Source of the DNA: an uncultured Eubacteriaceae bacterium
Lineage (GTDB): Bacteria > Bacillota > Clostridia > Lachnospirales > CAG-274
Assembly (NCBI GenBank): GCA_946534775.1
Contig: CAMNCZ010000020.1
Span: 1-9,165, forward strand
Length of the DNA stretch: 9,165 bases
Direction: 5' to 3'
The position numbers and the translations under genes are program-made. The notes beneath the pieces are model-generated. The model had not been told where the DNA came from. It saw only the letters and a program-made list of their open reading frames with translations, and ran no database searches. Position 1 is the stretch's first letter. Every line of letters begins with the position of its first letter. Shown here piece by piece: positions 6,540 through 9,165 of the stretch.

Positions 6540-7232
6540 TTATTTTGAATAATCCCTTGCGCCGAATATTCCCGTGCCTATCCTCACTATATCCGCGCCC
6601 TCTTCCACAGCTACCTCATAATCGTTGGTCATACCCATCGAAAGATGCTGCATATCGGTATTCGGAAGGTCCTCCGCCTTTATCTCGTCAAACAGCCGTT
6701 TCATTTTTTTGAAATACACTCTGTTGTTTTCGGGTATCGGGTCGTAGGGTGCGACCGTCATAAGCCCCTTTATGCAAAGCCTGTCAAGCTTTGAAAGTTC
6801 CCTGCAAAGCGCCTTTGCATCCTCGGGCGCGACACCGCTTTTGCTCTCCTCGCCCGCCATATTCACCTCGACCAGTATATCCATAGTCCTGTCCGCCTTT
6901 TCACAGCGTTTTGAGATCTCCTCGCCCAGTTTAAGGCTGTCTACCGAGTGGATAAGTTTCACCTTGTCAACAATGTATTTTACCTTGTTTGTCTGCAAGT
7001 GGCCTATCAGATGCCATTCCACACCCGGTATTTGGTCGTATTTTTCTAATATCTCCTGCACGCGGTTCTCTCCGAGTTCCCTGCATCCAAGTTCCACAGC
7101 CTGCTTTATATGCGGCACGTCAATGGTTTTTGAAACCGCAAGCAAAAGTATATCGCTGCGCTTTCTGCCGCTTTTTTGTGCGGCGCACGTTAATTTTTCC
7201 TCTATTTCCCTTAAATTTTCGGCAATACTCAA
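6540..7232 (-). CDS. yggS: YggS/YlmE-family pyridoxal phosphate homeostasis protein (TTG start)
   Basis: Cytoplasmic PLP-binding protein of the YggS/PROSC (PLPBP) family, involved in vitamin B6 homeostasis and amino acid balance; it has no known enzyme activity. The protein is a single alanine-racemase-like TIM barrel of 230 residues, normal for the family. The PLP lysine is K35 in LAVSK (31-35). Other signatures are HLIGHLQTNK (74-83), the GLMTVAP strand, LSMGM (197-201), and the phosphate-binding IGTGIFG (218-224). The start codon is TTG: an in-frame TAA sits directly before it, AAAGGGG lies about 9 nt upstream, and no other start codon occurs in the first conserved helix. It lies 23 nt after the HlyD-like gene and 19 nt before sepF, within the conserved ylm cluster. 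Confidence 0.95.
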   Translation of the reverse strand: MSIAENLREIEEKLTCAAQKSGRKRSDILLLAVSKTIDVPHIKQAVELGCRELGENRVQEILEKYDQIPGVEWHLIGHLQTNKVKYIVDKVKLIHSVDSLKLGEEISKRCEKADRTMDILVEVNMAGEESKSGVAPEDAKALCRELSKLDRLCIKGLMTVAPYDPIPENNRVYFKKMKRLFDEIKAEDLPNTDMQHLSMGMTNDYEVAVEEGADIVRIGTGIFGARDYSK

Positions 7233-7240
7233 TTAAAATA

Positions 7241-7248
7241 TCCCCTTT
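7241..7248 (-). promoter_or_regulatory. ribosome binding site for the TTG start of yggS
   Basis: On the minus strand this reads AAAGGGGA, and the TTG codon at 7232 follows about 9 nt after the G run. With the in-frame TAA at 7233-7235, this fixes TTG as the start, since no ATG or GTG is available near the N-terminus. Confidence 0.7.
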
Positions 7249-7255
7249 CAGTCTG

Positions 7256-9064
7256 TCATTCTATCAATTTTTGCTGTTTTTCGATGTTTCTTGTGTCCGT
7301 AACTATGCGGTCATACAGTTTTATATTTGGGTTGACTGCGGGGTCAAGCACCGTATAATTCGCATTTGCAGCCGCATTTTCCGGATTTATCTTTGTAAAC
7401 TCCGCAATGCCCGTATTCATAACAAAAACACCCTTTGCCGTCACAACGTCATTTATTGTGAACGTCTTGTTTTTATCCTCGGGCAGGGCAAGGGTATCTC
7501 CCACGTTAAGGCGGTTTATGTCAAACGGGATATATGTCATATTTTCCTCGGCACTGCTGCCCGCAGGCACAACATCCATCTCCGTCAAAGTATCTTCGCC
7601 CGTCTTTTTGTACACCTTGTTGTCACGCACAAAATCCGACGAAACTTTCAGCATAGTCTGTTCAACAATGGCATTATTCGGTATTTTGTAGCCGTTCATA
7701 ACCTTTGATGTTTCAAAACTTACGCTTCTTGTGCTGATAAAATCCACAAGATATTTGGTGGATCTCAGCACCGCAAGCGTGGTCTTGTCGCCCGTCACAA
7801 GGCTTGCCACCTGCATTTCAAGCTTTCTTTCGCTGTCGGTCTGTCCGTGTATGTATATGCTGACTTTGTCGCCGACAGTCCAGTTTTCTATAAGCGTATT
7901 CGGTATATACGACACGATATACCAGTCGTTTGAGCGCACTATCTTAAACAGCGGCGCGCCCTCCGACACCATTTTATCAAGCACCGAACCCGCGTTGCTG
8001 ACATTTGTGTCCTTTTCCGTAAGTTCGCCCATGGTATCTACCGTGTACTTGCTTTCAAGGCCGTCGGAATAGCACGAAACAACGCCCGCATCGTTTGTGA
8101 CCACCGCATTCTGGCTGTTGCTGATAGCCTCCTGCTGAGTGGCACGCTGCTGCGCAAGGCCCGAAAGGCTGCCCGAGTTTTCACTTAAAAGCCTCTGGTT
8201 GCGGTTGTCCATCATCTTTTGAAGATCGCTTTTCATCGAATAAAGCGTGGTTATATCGCCGCCCACCAGCCTGAAAGCGTAGTTGTCCGCACTTGTCTTT
8301 ATCTGCGCGTTATAGCGCTTTACCTCATCTGTGACCGCCGACACACTTTCACGCGTCTTTTGCATTTCAAGTATTTTTTCGTTTATTTCGTTCAAGTCCT
8401 CCTGCAAACTTGCGACAGCCGCCGTATCCTGTACCGTGCAGATAGTCGTGTTTGCCTTGACCTTGTCGTTGTCCGCCACGTTGAACACCGCCTCGCCCGA
8501 TGCGGGAGCATTGTAAACGACCTCATCGCGCACGATAACGCCCGTACAAACTTTGGCACTTTCGATACTGCCGTAAGTGACGGTATCGTTTGCAACTACC
8601 TTTCTTTGCATATATTTTATCGAAAAATTCACTGCGTAAAACACCATTACAATAAACAGCACAAGCGCCACTATTACCGCGGCCGCTGCCGTTGAACGAC
8701 GTTCCTCACGCTTCACGCGGCTTACGCCCGATGCGCCGTTTTCGTCCTTGGGCGGCAGGAAAAAGCCCTGCAATTTAGGCGCGCGGTTATTCCTTACACT
8801 GCCGTCTTTTTTTGATCTTTTTCTGCTTTTTTTCCCTGCTGTCTCGGTTTCTGCGGGCCTTGTGCTGCGCTGCGACGGCCTGCGGCTGTATACCTGATCG
8901 CGTATCTCGCTGCGGCGGCTCGATTTGTCCGAGTTGTTCTTATCCGTGCGTTTTTTGCCGCTGCGCTCGTCAACCGCACGGCGCAGAAGTTCATCACGGT
9001 TATGGATCTTTATTGTGCGGGACGGATTGCGTTTATCGGACATATCCCGCTTTTTTCTTGCCAT
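7256..9064 (-). CDS. HlyD-type membrane-anchored adaptor protein of unknown partner
   Basis: Looks like a periplasmic-adaptor/HlyD-type (membrane fusion) protein placed in a Gram-positive division cluster; function unknown. Residues 1-125 are a long cytoplasmic, disordered, very basic region (about 40 Lys/Arg against 17 Asp/Glu). One membrane helix follows at about 125-147, so most of the protein should lie outside the membrane. A first biotinyl-lipoyl half motif is seen at about 174-203 (NAPASGEAVFNVADNDKVKA). It is followed by a helical, Gln/Asn-rich hairpin (about 205-318) and the matching second half (VVTNDAGVVS, 321-330), then beta-rich domains to residue 602. No ABC exporter or RND pump gene is in the window. 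The start is ATG at 9064 with AAGGG 7 nt upstream; a second ATG (codon 8) is less well placed. It is the first gene downstream of the promoter region, 23 nt before yggS, so it may be the head of the operon. Confidence 0.8.
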   Translation of the reverse strand: MARKKRDMSDKRNPSRTIKIHNRDELLRRAVDERSGKKRTDKNNSDKSSRRSEIRDQVYSRRPSQRSTRPAETETAGKKSRKRSKKDGSVRNNRAPKLQGFFLPPKDENGASGVSRVKREERRSTAAAAVIVALVLFIVMVFYAVNFSIKYMQRKVVANDTVTYGSIESAKVCTGVIVRDEVVYNAPASGEAVFNVADNDKVKANTTICTVQDTAAVASLQEDLNEINEKILEMQKTRESVSAVTDEVKRYNAQIKTSADNYAFRLVGGDITTLYSMKSDLQKMMDNRNQRLLSENSGSLSGLAQQRATQQEAISNSQNAVVTNDAGVVSCYSDGLESKYTVDTMGELTEKDTNVSNAGSVLDKMVSEGAPLFKIVRSNDWYIVSYIPNTLIENWTVGDKVSIYIHGQTDSERKLEMQVASLVTGDKTTLAVLRSTKYLVDFISTRSVSFETSKVMNGYKIPNNAIVEQTMLKVSSDFVRDNKVYKKTGEDTLTEMDVVPAGSSAEENMTYIPFDINRLNVGDTLALPEDKNKTFTINDVVTAKGVFVMNTGIAEFTKINPENAAANANYTVLDPAVNPNIKLYDRIVTDTRNIEKQQKLIE

Positions 9065-9108
9065 ATAATCACCCTTTAATGCATATAATTTACAAAACCT
9101 AAGTTTAA

Positions 9109-9136
9109 TTTATCCCAAATTTTTATGAATTGTCAA
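9109..9136 (-). promoter_or_regulatory. sigma-A-type promoter for the hlyD-like/ylm operon
   Basis: Reading the minus strand, a perfect TTGACA (-35, 9131-9136) is followed after 16 nt by GATAAA (-10, 9109-9114), four of six matches to TATAAT; TAAATT at 18-nt spacing is an alternative. Transcription would begin near 9101 and give a leader of roughly 40 nt before the ATG at 9064. The sequence just upstream of the -35 (9137-9165) is almost pure A/T and resembles an UP element. Confidence 0.6.
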
Positions 9137-9157
9137 AAAAACAATATTTCAAAATAT

Positions 9158-9163
9158 ATTATA
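9158..9163 (-). promoter_or_regulatory. possible second -10 element (TATAAT) at window edge
   Basis: A perfect TATAAT lies on the minus strand here, which would need a -35 about 17 nt further upstream, outside the window. In such an A/T-rich stretch a chance match is likely, and it may instead be part of the A/T-rich upstream element of the nearer promoter. The region 9065-9165 contains no gene that I can support. Confidence 0.25.
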
Positions 9164-9165
9164 TC

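Noticed and set aside
8392..8595. Minus-strand Arg-rich 67-aa frames inside the HlyD-like gene (also 8794-8997)
   Set aside because: They are out-of-frame shadows on the same strand as the HlyD-like frame and have no ribosome site or conserved motif.

Overview
The window reads as a chromosomal stretch from a Gram-positive bacterium of the class Clostridia, plausibly an Oscillospirales/Ruminococcaceae-type gut lineage. That placement is inferred from three things. The first is the division-linked gene order sepF-ylmG-ylmH-divIVA. The second is a FeoA-FeoB fusion and a TGS-nucleoside kinase fusion of the kind seen in clostridia. The third is moderate GC with heavy use of ATA for Ile. No rRNA, tRNA, mobile element or CRISPR array is visible. 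All nine genes lie on the minus strand with short gaps (about 14 to 84 nt), so the window probably carries one long transcription unit, or two overlapping ones, read from right to left.

Right to left, a promoter-like region (about 9101-9165) precedes a membrane-anchored HlyD-type adaptor protein (9064-7256). Next come the PLP-binding protein YggS/YlmE with a TTG start (7232-6540), the FtsZ-anchoring protein SepF (6520-5915), the small membrane protein YlmG/YggT (5899-5627), the S4-domain RNA-binding protein YlmH (5612-4836) and the cell-pole/division protein DivIVA (4804-3923). This is the classic Firmicutes ylm cluster with an HlyD-like gene at its head. SepF and DivIVA carry long acidic disordered segments, while the HlyD-like protein has a long basic cytoplasmic tail.

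After an 84-nt gap holding a perfect hairpin and a 13-bp direct repeat come three further genes: the manganese exporter MntP (3838-3263), a nucleoside kinase fused to a degenerate threonyl-tRNA-synthetase-like N-terminus (3238-1607), and a FeoA-FeoB ferrous iron transporter (1573 to the left edge, 3' end missing). Fe(II) import and Mn(II) export on one strand suggests a metal-balance module next to the division module.

All genes belong to recognisable families, so this is mostly ordinary core chromosome. The points worth following are the HlyD-like protein of unknown partner, the opposite charges of the disordered tails, the non-canonical DivIVA membrane-binding position, the kinase fusion whose editing-site residues are lost, and the hairpin/direct-repeat element.
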